Shown here one piece after another: positions 47,147 to 57,812 of a DNA stretch of 64,000 bases. The DNA is taken from contig CM059566.1 in assembly GCA_030386875.1 (NCBI GenBank), positions 38,414,068-38,478,067 of the forward strand. Reading direction: 5' to 3'. Made by a program: the position numbers and the translations under genes. Numbering within the stretch: position 1 is the first letter of the stretch; the number at the start of each line of letters is the position of its first letter. The stretch comes from Morinoia aosen. Lineage: Eukaryota > Arthropoda > Malacostraca > Amphipoda > Talitridae. The notes beneath the pieces were generated by a model. That model was given only the letters and a program-made list of their open reading frames with translations. It did not search any database and was not told where the DNA came from.

Positions 47147-50100
47147 TACCCTTATGAAAAACATGCCAATGAAAAGCGCGGTCATGAAAAGCGCGGTCAT
47201 GAAAAGCGCGGTCATGAAAAGCGCGGTCATGAAAAGCGCGGTCATGAAAAGCGCGGTCATGAAAAGCGCGGTCATGAAAAGCGCGGTCACGAAAAGCGCG
47301 GTCACGAAAAGCGCGGTCATGAAAAGCGCGGTCATGAAAAGCGCGGTCATGAAAAGCGCGGTCATGAAAAGCGCGGTCATGAAAAGCGCGGTCACGAAAA
47401 GCGCGGTCACGAAAAGCGCGGTCACGAAAAGCGCGGTCACGAAAAGCGCGGTCACGAAAAGCGCGGTCACGAAAAGCGCGGTCACGAAAAGCGCGGTCAC
47501 GAAAAGCGCGGTCACGAAAAGCGCGGTCACGAAAAGCGCGGTCATGAAAAGCGCGGTCATGAAGAGCGCGGTCATGAAGAGCGCGGTCATGAAGAGCGCG
47601 GTCATGAAGAGCGCGGTCATGAAAAGCGCGGTCATGAAAAGCGCGGTCATGAAAAGCGCGGTCATGAAAAGCGCGGTCATGAAAAGCGCGGTCATGAATA
47701 GCGCGGTCATGAATAGCGCGGTCATGAATAGCGCGGTCATGAATAGCGCGGTCATGAATAGCGCGGTCATGAATAGCGCGGTCATGAATAGCGCGGTCAT
47801 GAATAGCGCGGTCATGAATAGCGCGGTCATGAATAGCGCGGTCATGAATAGCGCGGTCATGAATAGCGCGGTCATGAATAGCGCGGTCATGAATAGCGCG
47901 GTCATGAATAGCGCGGTCATGAATAGCGCGGTCATGAATAGCGCGGTCATGAATAGCGCGGTCATGAATAGCGCGGTCATGAATAGCGCGGTCATGAATA
48001 GCGCGGTCATGAATAGCGCGGTCATGAATAGCGCGGTCATGAATAGCGCGGTCATGAATAGCGCGGTCATGAATAGCGCGGTCATGAATAGCGCGGTCAT
48101 GAATAGCGCGGTCATGAATAGCGCGGTCATGAATAGCGCGGTCATGAATAGCGCGGTCATGAATAGCGCGGTCATGAATAGCGCGGTCATGAATAGCGCG
48201 GTCATGAATAGCGCGGTCATGAATAGCGCGGTCATGAATAGCGCGGTCATGAATAGCGCGGTCATGAATAGCGCGGTCATGAATAGCGCGGTCATGAATA
48301 GCGCGGTCATGAATAGCGCGGTCATGAATAGCGCGGTCATGAATAGCGCGGTCATGAATAGCGCGGTCATGAATAGCGCGGTCATGAATAGCGCGGTCAT
48401 GAATAGCGCGGTCATGAATAGCGCGGTCATGAATAGCGCGGTCATGAATAGCGCGGTCATGAATAGCGCGGTCATGAATAGCGTGGTCATGAATAGCGTG
48501 GTCATGAATAGCGTGGTCATGAATAGCGTGGTCATGAATAGCGTGGTCATGAATAGCGTGGTCATGAATAGCGTGGTCATGAATAGCGTGGTCATGAATA
48601 GCGTGGTCATGAATAGCGTGGTCATGAATAGCGTGGTCATGAATAGCGTGGTCATGAATAGCGTGGTCATGAATAGCGTGGTCATGAATAGCGTGGTCAT
48701 GAATAGCGTGGTCATGAATAGCGTGGTCATGAATAGCGTGGTCATGAATAGCGTGGTCATGAATAGCGTGGTCATGAATAGCGTGGTCATGAATAGCGTG
48801 GTCATGAATAGCGTGGTCATGAATAGCGTGGTCATGAATAGCGTGGTCATGAATAGCGTGGTCATGAATAGCGTGGTCATGAATAGCGTGGTCATGAATA
48901 GCGTGGTCATGAATAGCGTGGTCATGAATAGCGTGGTCATGAATAGCGTGGTCATGAATAGCGTGGTCATGAATAGCGTGGTCATGAATAGCGTGGTCAT
49001 GAATAGCGTGGTCATGAATAGCGTGGTCATGAATAGCGTGGTCATGAATAGCGTGGTCATGAATAGCGTGGTCATGAATAGCGTGGTCATGAATAGCGTG
49101 GTCATGAATAGCGTGGTCATGAATAGCGTGGTCATGAATAGCGTGGTCATGAATAGCGTGGTCATGAATAGCGTGGTCATGAATAGCGTGGTCATGAATA
49201 GCGTGGTCATGAATAGCGTGGTCATGAATAGCGTGGTCATGAATAGCGTGGTCATGAATAGCGTGGTCATGAATAGCGTGGTCATGAATAGCGTGGTCAT
49301 GAATAGCGTGGTCATGAATAGCGTGGTCATGAATAGCGTGGTCATGAATAGCGTGGTCATGAATAGCGTGGTCATGAATAGCGTGGTCATGAATAGCGTG
49401 GTCATGAATAGCGTGGTCATGAATAGCGTGGTCATGAATAGCGTGGTCATGAATAGCGTGGTCATGAATAGCGTGGTCATGAATAGCGTGGTCATGAATA
49501 GCGTGGTCATGAATAGCGTGGTCATGAATAGCGTGGTCATGAATAGCGTGGTCATGAATAGCGTGGTCATGAAAAGCGTGGTCATGAAAAGCGTGGTCAT
49601 GAAAAGCGCGGTTATGAAAAGCGCGGTTATGAAAAGCGCGGTTATGAAAGGCGCGGTTATGAAAAGTGCGGTTATGAAAAGCGCGGTTATGAAAAGCGCG
49701 GTTATGAAAAGCGCGGTTATGAAAAGCGCGGTTATGAAAAGCGCGGTTATGAAAAGCGCGGTTATGAAAAGCGCGGTTATGAAAAGCGCGGTTATGAAAA
49801 GCGCGGTTATGAAAAGCGCGGTTATGAAAAGCGCGGTTATGAAAAGCGCGGTTATGAAAAGCGCGGTTATGAAAAGCGCGGTTATGAAAAGCGCGGTTAT
49901 GGAAAGCGCGGTTATGGAAAGCGCGGTTATGAAAAGCGCGGTCATGAAAAGCGCCGTCATGAAAAGCGCGGTCATGAAAAGCGCGGTCATGAAAAGCGCG
50001 GTCATGAAAAGCGCGGTTATAAAAAGCGCGGCTATGAAAAGCGCAGTTATGAAAAGCGCAGTTATGAAAAGCGCGGTTATGAAATGCGTGACTATGAAAA

Positions 50101-50430
50101 GCGGGGTTATGAAAAGCGGGGTTATGAAAAGCGTGGTTAAGAAAAGCGTGGTTATGAAAAGCGTGGTTATGAAAAGCGTGGTTATGAAAAGCGTGGTTAT
50201 GAAAAGCGCGGTTATGAAAAGCGTGGTTATGAAAAGCGTGGTTATGAAAAGCTTGGTTTTGAAAAGCGTGGTTATGAAAAGCATGGTTATGAAAAACGCC
50301 GCTATGCAAAGCATGACTATGAAATGCGACCTTATGAAGCACATGTTTCTGAAAAACCCTGTCGTAAAAAGCATGGGTATAAAAAGCGTGGGTATGAAAA
50401 GCACAGTTGTAAAAAAGCAAGCTTATGACC
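47147..50430. repeat. 15-bp tandem array, about 215 units in homogeneous blocks
   Basis: The unit is GCGCGGTCATGAAAA and variants, arranged in uniform blocks: GAAAA units with GTCAT or GTCAC (47147-47690), GAATA units with GCGCGGTCAT (about 47691-48480), GAATA units with GCGTGGTCAT (about 48481-49560), then GAAAA units with GGTTAT, and a decaying end (49600-50430). Because 15 is a multiple of three and the unit has no stop in several frames, very long frames exist on both strands (plus 47073-50600, minus 47037-50999 and 47054-50404). I regard them as repeat artefacts. Confidence 0.97.
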
Positions 50431-51123
50431 AGTTTCGCTATAAAAAGCATGGTCACGAAACGCACTGCTACATGGATCATGGCTATAATAAGCACCGTTT
50501 TGACGAGTACTGCACTGAAAAGATTGATAACATGAAGCACGGCTTTGAAAATGAAGGTATAAATAAATCCTTTAATGTCTTCAAGGCTCGGCAAAAATAA
50601 CAAATTCTTGAAGAGTTGCCTGTAATAGAACGTCAGTTTCACAACACAGAACATCCAACAGAAATGTTCGTATTTAATCATTAAATGTAAGAAATTCACG
50701 TTTCCCATATAAACGCAAGCTACTGGCGCAGGCGGCACATACTGAAAGCACGAACCGGTCGGCGTATGTACGATACATGCAGTGCAGCTAAACGCCTTCA
50801 AAATTAACACCTGAGGAGTACGAACAAAATGAAAAGTGGACTCCCATTCAGGTTGGCTAAAAATAGTAATTGCTCTGCATCGAAAAATATCTGGGAACCT
50901 AAATCCCCGTAAAACTTGCATTAGCCGCGAAAGATAACTCCCTCGCCAACAAAAACTGAGCGAGCGTTCAGCAAGACGACGATGATCGATTGAGCACACA
51001 AATGTTGGCAGATTTCCTTACAAAATAAACTTCATTGCGTGGTCTCTCATGCGATGCCAGTCTCTGAGACGACACTCGAGTCCAGAAATTTTGCCCCGAT
51101 GTTGAGAAGAGATCGCTGACACT
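50431..51123. other. Unassigned sequence right of the 15-bp array
   Basis: Decayed repeat words (AAAGCATGG, GAAAA) persist to about 50560. The minus-strand frame remains open here for about 150 codons before entering the array, but no domain is recognisable. Confidence 0.45.
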
Positions 51124-51521
51124 GATCAGATGCTCGTTAAGATTAGGATTATAAGATTACAAGTTAGTTAAAGCCTCCCTAACCGCTACAAAAAAAGCGT
51201 ATCGAAGAGAGGAAGGATGAAGGCACCATTTAGTATGGAGACATGTGAATGAGGAATCTATGCAGAAGGGGCATAGAAACAGCAATTTGAGAAAGAAGTT
51301 GCTGAAATAAGATAAAAGTTGAAGAAGCAAGTCAGAGGTGCTGAAAAACAGGACAGTAGTGAAACGAAGAATAGGTGGTCCTTAACATAATAAAACATTT
51401 TACTTTAACAAAAAGAAGGCTTACCTAACTCTCAGCTCGGACCCTCACATTTTCCCCCTGGGAGCGCTAATTCCCATAGATACAATAGTTGTATCCCCTC
51501 AGGATGATCAGTGCTCTTAAG
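51124..51521 (-). mobile_element. SINE-like element, full-length, imperfect 16-18 bp TSD
   Basis: GATCAGATGCTCGTTAAG (51124-51141) and GATCAGTGCTCTTAAG (51506-51521) flank the copy and differ by two single-base indels. All landmarks are present, from the tail ATTAGGATTATAAGATTAC to the head CCCATAGATACAATAGTTG. Confidence 0.9.
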
Positions 51522-51574
51522 AAGGAAGTAAGCGTTAAATAGGTTACGAAGCGCCAATATTATTGGTAAAGTAT

Positions 51575-51790
51575 CCTTTATCTTCTTTGAGAATTATACT
51601 GATCTTTTTTTCAAAATGATACTTAATTATGTTGAAAATCATCCTATATCTTCTTTGAAAATTATCCTTTATATTCTTTGAAAATTATCCTTTATCTTCT
51701 TTGAAAATTATCCTTTATCTTCTTTGAAAATTATCCTCTATCTTATTTGAAAATTATCCTCTATCTAATTTGAAAATGATCCATTATCCT
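51575..51790 (+). repeat. 23-bp array, about eight units
   Basis: TATCCTTTATCTTCTTTGAAAAT units. Edge units are diverged (TATCTAATTTGAAAATGATC). Confidence 0.93.
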
Positions 51791-52445
51791 CATCAAGCGT
51801 TACACGATTTTGTTTCTTGATTAGTCATTCCGCTTTTTTTCGCTGAGCGAGACAGTCATTAAAAAAAATGAGTAGATCTATATCACTTTGCAATCAAATT
51901 TTTGCACGTACTTGATTCAAGAATGTTTCAAGTTCAAGTTTTGAGGGTGTTCAAGTTTTTAAGTTTGAGTTCGTTTTGAACGTGTTCAGTATGTATCCTT
52001 GAGAGCATGTAGCCTTCCATGAATATTTAAATACTTTTATTATCTCTGTTACGACGGTATCCAAAGCTATTTCAGGGCAACCTATTCATTTTACTAAGCT
52101 ATTCATAAAATTTCAACTCATCCACATGCTAACTTTAGGATACTTGCTTAATTTTGTTTGAGAAGATGGTTGTTCAGTGGACACAAATAATTGCTTTTTC
52201 ATAACAGCACTACGTAAGCTTATCTTCTTGTGCCCAAAATCCAGCATTAAATCCACTTTTGAATAGATTGAATGCTAGTTTCTGTACAATAAAAAACATT
52301 TTAGTATAATAGCAAATAAGATGCAATTCCTTCTACTAGTAAAAGACAGACAGAACTGCAAAATAAATTGACCTCTTTTGTGATATTAACGATAACTTTT
52401 TTTTCTTTCATTGGAAGCAAGAGCTCCATTCTGACGTTCAACATC
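51791..52445. other. Unassigned sequence
   Basis: TTCAAGTTCAAGTTTTGAGG and related words near 51930-51980 form a loose short repeat. Nothing else recognised. Confidence 0.45.
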
Positions 52446-52646
52446 TTCTAGAGCAGAGGTTCCCAACCTGAGGTGCGGGTATCCCTGGGGGTGTGAGACG
52501 AGATTCCAGGGGGTGTGAGTAAAGTCCACGTAAATTATAGGATGTTAACTATATGTAGGCATCTTTATTTCAGGGGCTGCGAGGTAAGGTTAAAATTCCC
52601 TCAAGGGTACAGGACGAGAAAAGGATTGGAAACCCCTGGTTTGGAG
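52446..52646. mobile_element. hAT-type MITE, 185 bp
   Basis: The left end CAGAGGTTCCCAACC at 52454 and right end GGATTGGAAACCCCTG ending at 52638 are imperfect inverted repeats (CAGRGGTTYCCAAYC). Flanking octamers TTCTAGAG and GTTTGGAG match at 5 of 8, a decayed duplication. The interior holds GGGGTGTGAG twice. Not the same family as the 41-kb element, although both have CAGRG ends. Confidence 0.75.
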
Positions 52647-52965
52647 CTTGATCCAACAAATCTACCCGCACGACAGCACTACATCCAATTTTCGGCTTCT
52701 ATGATCAGTTGCAGGTGACACGCGAAGTGGACAATACCTTAATTTCGCGGAAATGGTCACCTTGTCGTTGCTCGGCTTAAAACGAAACGAACGAGTTTGT
52801 TTTCTGTCTGAGCAACGCTGCTGCACCCGAAATTCACGTACTCCTACAGCCGTCCATCGCCTCCCGTCACGCACACACAGATCAAACTTGTATGAAGCGA
52901 GCACGGAGCGCTCTGGCAGTGCTGCTTTAGCTCACAGCCAGCCACTGCTACACAGTGTTGCAGAC

Positions 52966-53085
52966 ACCATGACTAGGTTAGTATGTTACATACACCATGG
53001 CTAGCTTAGTGTGTTACAGGCACCATGGCTAGCTTAGTGTGTTACAGGCACCATGGCTAGCTTAGTGTGCTATAGACACCATGAC
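52966..53085 (+). repeat. 28-bp array, four units
   Basis: CACCATGGCTAGCTTAGTGT then GTTACAGG, with the first (CACCATGACTAGGTTAG) and last units diverged. Confidence 0.95.
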
Positions 53086-54969
53086 GATCTCGTGGTTTTA
53101 GAGATAACGTCCATCATTCGGTCATGGCTAACAAATTTACGTGGAAACTACAATGAATTCAAAGTAAACAACGATGCAAGAACTATGATTATATCATAAT
53201 TTGGTATACGTAAGGTATCATGAGACCTAATTCATTTCATTAGAGAATAAGTTAATATAAGAATTAGGAATAACTAAGTAAGTTATGGTTTACTGTGCTA
53301 CATAATTTCATGATCAAGTTTCATTGTACTACAGCGCGAAAAGCCATGAGTTAAACTGTTCTATGTTGATTTATAAGCTATGCTAGCTCGTTTTGGGTTA
53401 TGGGCGTACGAAAATTATACTAAGGCATTGACTGTACTTATGGTTATGGCTGAACGAAAGGTTGTTTCTCATCTCAAGTCACGGTAGTTGTACTTGAGGC
53501 TTTGGCTGCACTTATGGTTATAGCTGAACAAAAGTTTATTTTTCATCGTGATTTACGGCTGATTAGTGACTTATGACTAATTCAGATGACTTCCAATAGG
53601 TTGCGGGTTTATCTCAAGTCATGACTGTGTTTCAGGTTATTTGTATGTCCCGTGATAACCGCATTTAAGTGACGTGTTTTTCAAATTATTGCTGCTGTTT
53701 TATGCTAAAGATTAACTCAAGATTTGGTTACACCATAGGATCACACAATTTTTGTGTTTTATGTAATATTTAAGTTTCAAGGGTTACGAATTTCAAATTA
53801 TGACTGTGATTTATGCTGAAGATCAACTTAAGATGACCACTGAAAGAAGTGCCTTAATTATCATGTCTCAGCTACAATACGAGCCATATCATCTCAGCTA
53901 TACCCTCGTATGGAATATAGCTGCACTTTAAGTAATAAATGCAATCCAAATTTGAAGTTTCATCTCAATCAAATGGTTGCAGTTTAGCCTACGTTATTTT
54001 GCTGCATAAGTTGGAAAGAAAAATCCTCTTCACGTTTTTTGCAAGATTGGAAAACTTTTGTGACTTTTCCATCCGATGAAACTCCGGACGGAAACTTCCC
54101 TCGCCGACCGTTTAGTGCTTCTCAGCAACAAAAGTTCATCTGGATCTGAACAAAACCGAAATATTTTTGAACTGTTGCTGAAATTCCGGAAATTTAGGCA
54201 GGTGTTCGTGCAAGCAAAATCTTGAGCAGAGAATACTAAAATTCGAAGCGAATAAAATAAAGAGAATTCTCTCGAAAAGAATTTTATTTTCCCTAAGTGA
54301 AAACCTCAGGGAACTGACAAGAGAGTTACATATTTGCCCATTACCAGCGACTGAGCTTTGATATAATTTTTTGTAATGTTTTCCAGGTCCCTTAAGAGTT
54401 AAAACCTGCAAGAAAATCGTGTTTAAATCTATCACACGATATTTATCTAAATGAAAACCTCAGGGAAATTGACAAGCGAATAACATTTTCATATTGAGAG
54501 CGACTGAGCTTAGAAATAATTTAATTATAAGTTTTCCAGTCACCTTATTGTTAAAATCAGTGAGAAAATCTTGTTTAAATCCATCATCCATCACCGGGCA
54601 GTGCCGAGGTAGGACCAGGGTTCCTCATGTCCGTTGTATGTACGTCACTTGTTTTCTCAATGATATACAGACCAGTGGCCATCTTCCCTGCAGCAACTTT
54701 GCGTACTAAGGAGTTTATTTTTCTTATTTGTTCGAATATAAAAAAGACTGAAAAACTGCCAATTTTCTGGTAAAAAACATCGGACAGAAAGTTTTTCTGC
54801 ACAAAATGTGATGCAACTGAAGTCAAGAAAATATGCATAGTAACTCACGTGATACTCTCAAGCCTTTAAACATCAATATATTGAGGAAGAAAAATCATAT
54901 TAAATGACAACCTTGAAGATTGTATTCTTCTTGTGTAATAATACTAGGTTGCATTGGATAATGCAAATT
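53086..54969. other. Unassigned sequence with loose duplications
   Basis: TTATGGTTATGGCTGAACGAAAGG and TTATGGTTATAGCTGAACAAAAG (about 53440 and 53513) form an imperfect doublet of about 75 bp. AAAACCTCAGGGAA(C/A)TGACAAG occurs at about 54300 and 54453 within a doublet of about 150 bp. No exon recognised. Confidence 0.55.
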
Positions 54970-55310
54970 TTTTAGGCCTTTTTAACCTTAACAAAGGTGA
55001 TCCTAAGAGAGAGAGAAACATGGCACAATCTTAAATGGAACCAAGAGAATAGAAAACTATGCTAAAGTACGTCTCCTTACACTCTGCATAGAAACATCAT
55101 AGTTTAAAATTTGTCAATACACAGCATTAAAGTTCAAGAAGAAGTGATTGGTGCTGAAAAAGGATTACAGTGAACCGATAGAAAGATGGTTCACAATAAA
55201 CTAAAGATAACCACTTCAACAAAAGGAAGGCCTACCTAACTTTAAGCTTGAGACCTCACATATTCCCACCTGTGCACACAAATTTTTTTTAGACACAATA
55301 GTTGAATTCT
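54970..55310 (-). mobile_element. SINE-like element, diverged copy
   Basis: AAAGGTGATCCTAAGAGAGAG, GGTGCTGAAAAAGGATTACAG, TGAACCGATAGAAAGATGG, CTACCTAACTTTAAGCTTG and ACACAATAGTTGAATTC appear in family order. It has many substitutions and is the oldest-looking copy. Confidence 0.78.
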
Positions 55311-57097
55311 TTTTTGAACAAAAATTCCACAAATAAAATTGTAGAAAGTTAAAGTTAAAATTTAACTAGGGCTCTTACTGTTCTGAATTATAAAAATTCC
55401 GCACAGATCCCAATCAAAAAATATTCCGAGACATTAGAAGACAGGAAAGAGGCGTTCGTTCTTCCGTCCATTCTTCCCTCCACAACATACGAACAAATTT
55501 TTGTTCAGATATCAGCAGTTTTCTGCCTCGAGGTGGGCTTCAAACTTAGGTCATTGGGTGAAAAATCAAGTTTCTGTAGTCGGGTTTGCTGCCACTGAGA
55601 CGAAATGTACAACATGAAGTCAAAATATATCAAATATCTTCGGAACAAATTGTGAAACGATCCAGTCAGAAATGACAGATTATACAATTTAAAATATTCC
55701 GTGTAGCCGGAATAAATTCATCGTCTAGGTAAGCAGAAAGCATACTATAGGCGAACAACGGAGTAGCAGTTCCACACAAGCAACAGCACGAAGATAAGCA
55801 GAGCCAAATTCGGCTCCGAGTAACTCATTCCAACACTTGACTCCGGAGTGTTAAATTGCACGGAGACAGTTTCAAAGAGAATTATTTCAGTGCACGTGGA
55901 GCAGCCCTCGAGTCCCTTATGTGAGGTATATTATTTGGGCGACTGCATTACGCTCGAGCTGCGCCAAATTGAATACGGACGAGGCTTACAACTTGTTGAA
56001 ATATGGCGTAAAATACTGCGAAATGAGCCTCCCAGTGCTCTTTATTTAGTAGACACCGCTAGAAATATTACAGGTGTTGAAAAACGGCTTTGAATAATTT
56101 CATTTTAAACGTATGAAGTATTTGTGAACAGTGACACTTTTTCCGTATGTGCCCTGTCTGTATTAGGCAGTAAAGTTTAACTTCAATGCGTTATTTACGG
56201 TCAAGAGCTCTAATGCTCAAGAGCTAGCCTAAACTCAGCGGCAATTGTGCGTGACTGTCATTGGTAGGCATTAAATTTTAAGAGCACACGCTGCCGGGGA
56301 GTATTTATGCGGCCCTGTGGAGCAGTAGTTTATTATACAGGACCGAGTACTGGCTTTAGGTCAGAGTGAGGAGGGTCTTATCCTGCATTTGATAAAAGGA
56401 TTCTACTGTTTTCGCTCGAAAGGATTTTGTGGTTTTACTTGAGGGATTTTATTGCTTTGAATGTGTTTTATCGCACCAGCTTCTTTTATTTTAATGGGTT
56501 TTAGTACTCATTTTCGAACGTTATCTTTACTCGTATTTTAATGATTAGTTTCTCATGTTTGAACGGTACTTTTTGTACCGGTTTACACCATTTTTATTCC
56601 TCATGTTCGAGCGAGTTTTAGTCTTCTCTCCTGAGCGGGAATTTTTGTCCATGTTTTAACGGGACTCATCCTCAGGTTTGAACGGTACTATGTTTGAACA
56701 GGACATATTGTTCAATGTAGTATGAAGAGATTTTCTTGCTTTCGTAAGAAAGGGGTTTCATGCCTGTGTTGGGATGAATTTTATTCATGCGATTTGAAGA
56801 GTTTTTTGCTTTTGATTAAATTTTTTATATACTTGTTTGAATGTGTTTATCCCCTCTGTTTGATGGATTTTCACTACATGTGCATGGCGAAGATTTACTG
56901 CTTCTATAGGTTGAGGGAATTTTGTTAGAAAAAGTTTTTTTGGTTCAGGTTAGCAGGATTTTTATTGCTGGAACATAAGAAGTGAAAAGCCACAACTTTA
57001 CGCTGGAAGAAACAAGTCGTGCGTGCTTCTAACGGCTATTAAAGTTATTACAATAAGTGAGTGCAGTTAACATCGAATCAGCGAGTGTCTGAGAAAA
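55311..57097. other. Unassigned sequence with T-rich degenerate repeats
   Basis: Between about 56390 and 56950 the plus strand is rich in GGATTTT(A/T)TTGCTTT-like and GTTTGAACGG-like words at irregular spacing, possibly a very old array. No exon recognised. Confidence 0.45.
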
Positions 57098-57812
57098 ATT
57101 CAACATTGAAGATTAGATTATAGGTTAGTTCAGGCCTCCCTGACCGCAACAAAAAAAAAACGTATCGATGAGAGGAGGGAGGAAGGCACCATTTAGTATG
57201 GATATTAGGGAATGCGGAATCTATGCAGGAGGGCATCGAAACAGTAATTATTATTATTATATAAGAAAGTTTTAGGATCCCTTAACCACGACAAAGATGT
57301 TCCAAGAGAGGAAAGAGGAAGGCACCATTTAGTATGGAGTTGAGGGAACGCGGAATCTATGCACAAAGTGCACAGAAACAGTAAGCTAGGAAAGAAGTTC
57401 ATGAAACAAGAAAAAAGTTGAAGAAGAAAGTAGTAGGTGCTGAAAAACAGGACAGCAGTGAACCGAAAAAAGATGGTCCGTAACAAAACAAAAACCTATT
57501 TTATTACAACAAAAAGGAAGCCTACCTAACCTTTAGCTCAGGCCCACACATAGTCCCCCTGGGAGCATCGAAACAGTAAGTTGGGAAAGAAGTTCATGAA
57601 ACAAAATAAAAGTTGAAGAAGAAAGTAGGTGCTGCAAAACAAGACAGCAGTGGACCGAAATAGGTTGTCCTTCACATAACAAAAAAAATTTATTTCATCG
57701 AAAAGAAGGCCTACCTAACTCTCAGCTCGGGCCCTCACACATTTTTCCCCTGGGAGCGCTAATCCCCATAGATACAATAGTTGTATCCCCTGAAGCGATT
57801 CAACATTGAAGA
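57098..57812 (-). mobile_element. SINE-like element interrupted by a second SINE-like copy
   Basis: The outer element has a perfect 15-bp duplication, ATTCAACATTGAAGA at 57098-57112 and 57798-57812. Its sequence stops at GCATCGAAACAGTAA (57231-57245), resumes with the same 15 bases at 57566-57580 and continues to the head GATACAATAGTTGTATCCCC. The interruption is a separate insertion with its own duplication, so the order of events is readable. Confidence 0.95.
57246..57565 (-). mobile_element. Nested SINE-like element, (ATT)n-tail subtype
   Basis: Inserted inside the outer copy with a perfect target-site duplication GCATCGAAACAGTAA. Tail TTATTATTATTAT, then ACCATTTAGTATGGAGTTGA, GGTGCTGAAAAACAGGAC, and the truncated head end GTCCCCCTGGGA. 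Shares the (ATT)n tail and the AAGATGTTCCAAGAGAGGA variant with the 4.4-kb copy, so these two form a distinct subfamily younger than the outer (TAATC)-tail copy. Confidence 0.95.

Noticed and set aside
47037..50999. Minus-strand open frame of 1320 codons (with 1116- and 1175-codon frames overlapping it)
   Set aside because: Openness is produced by a 15-bp unit without stops in several frames; unit blocks differ without respect to any one frame and the non-repeat part has no recognisable domain.
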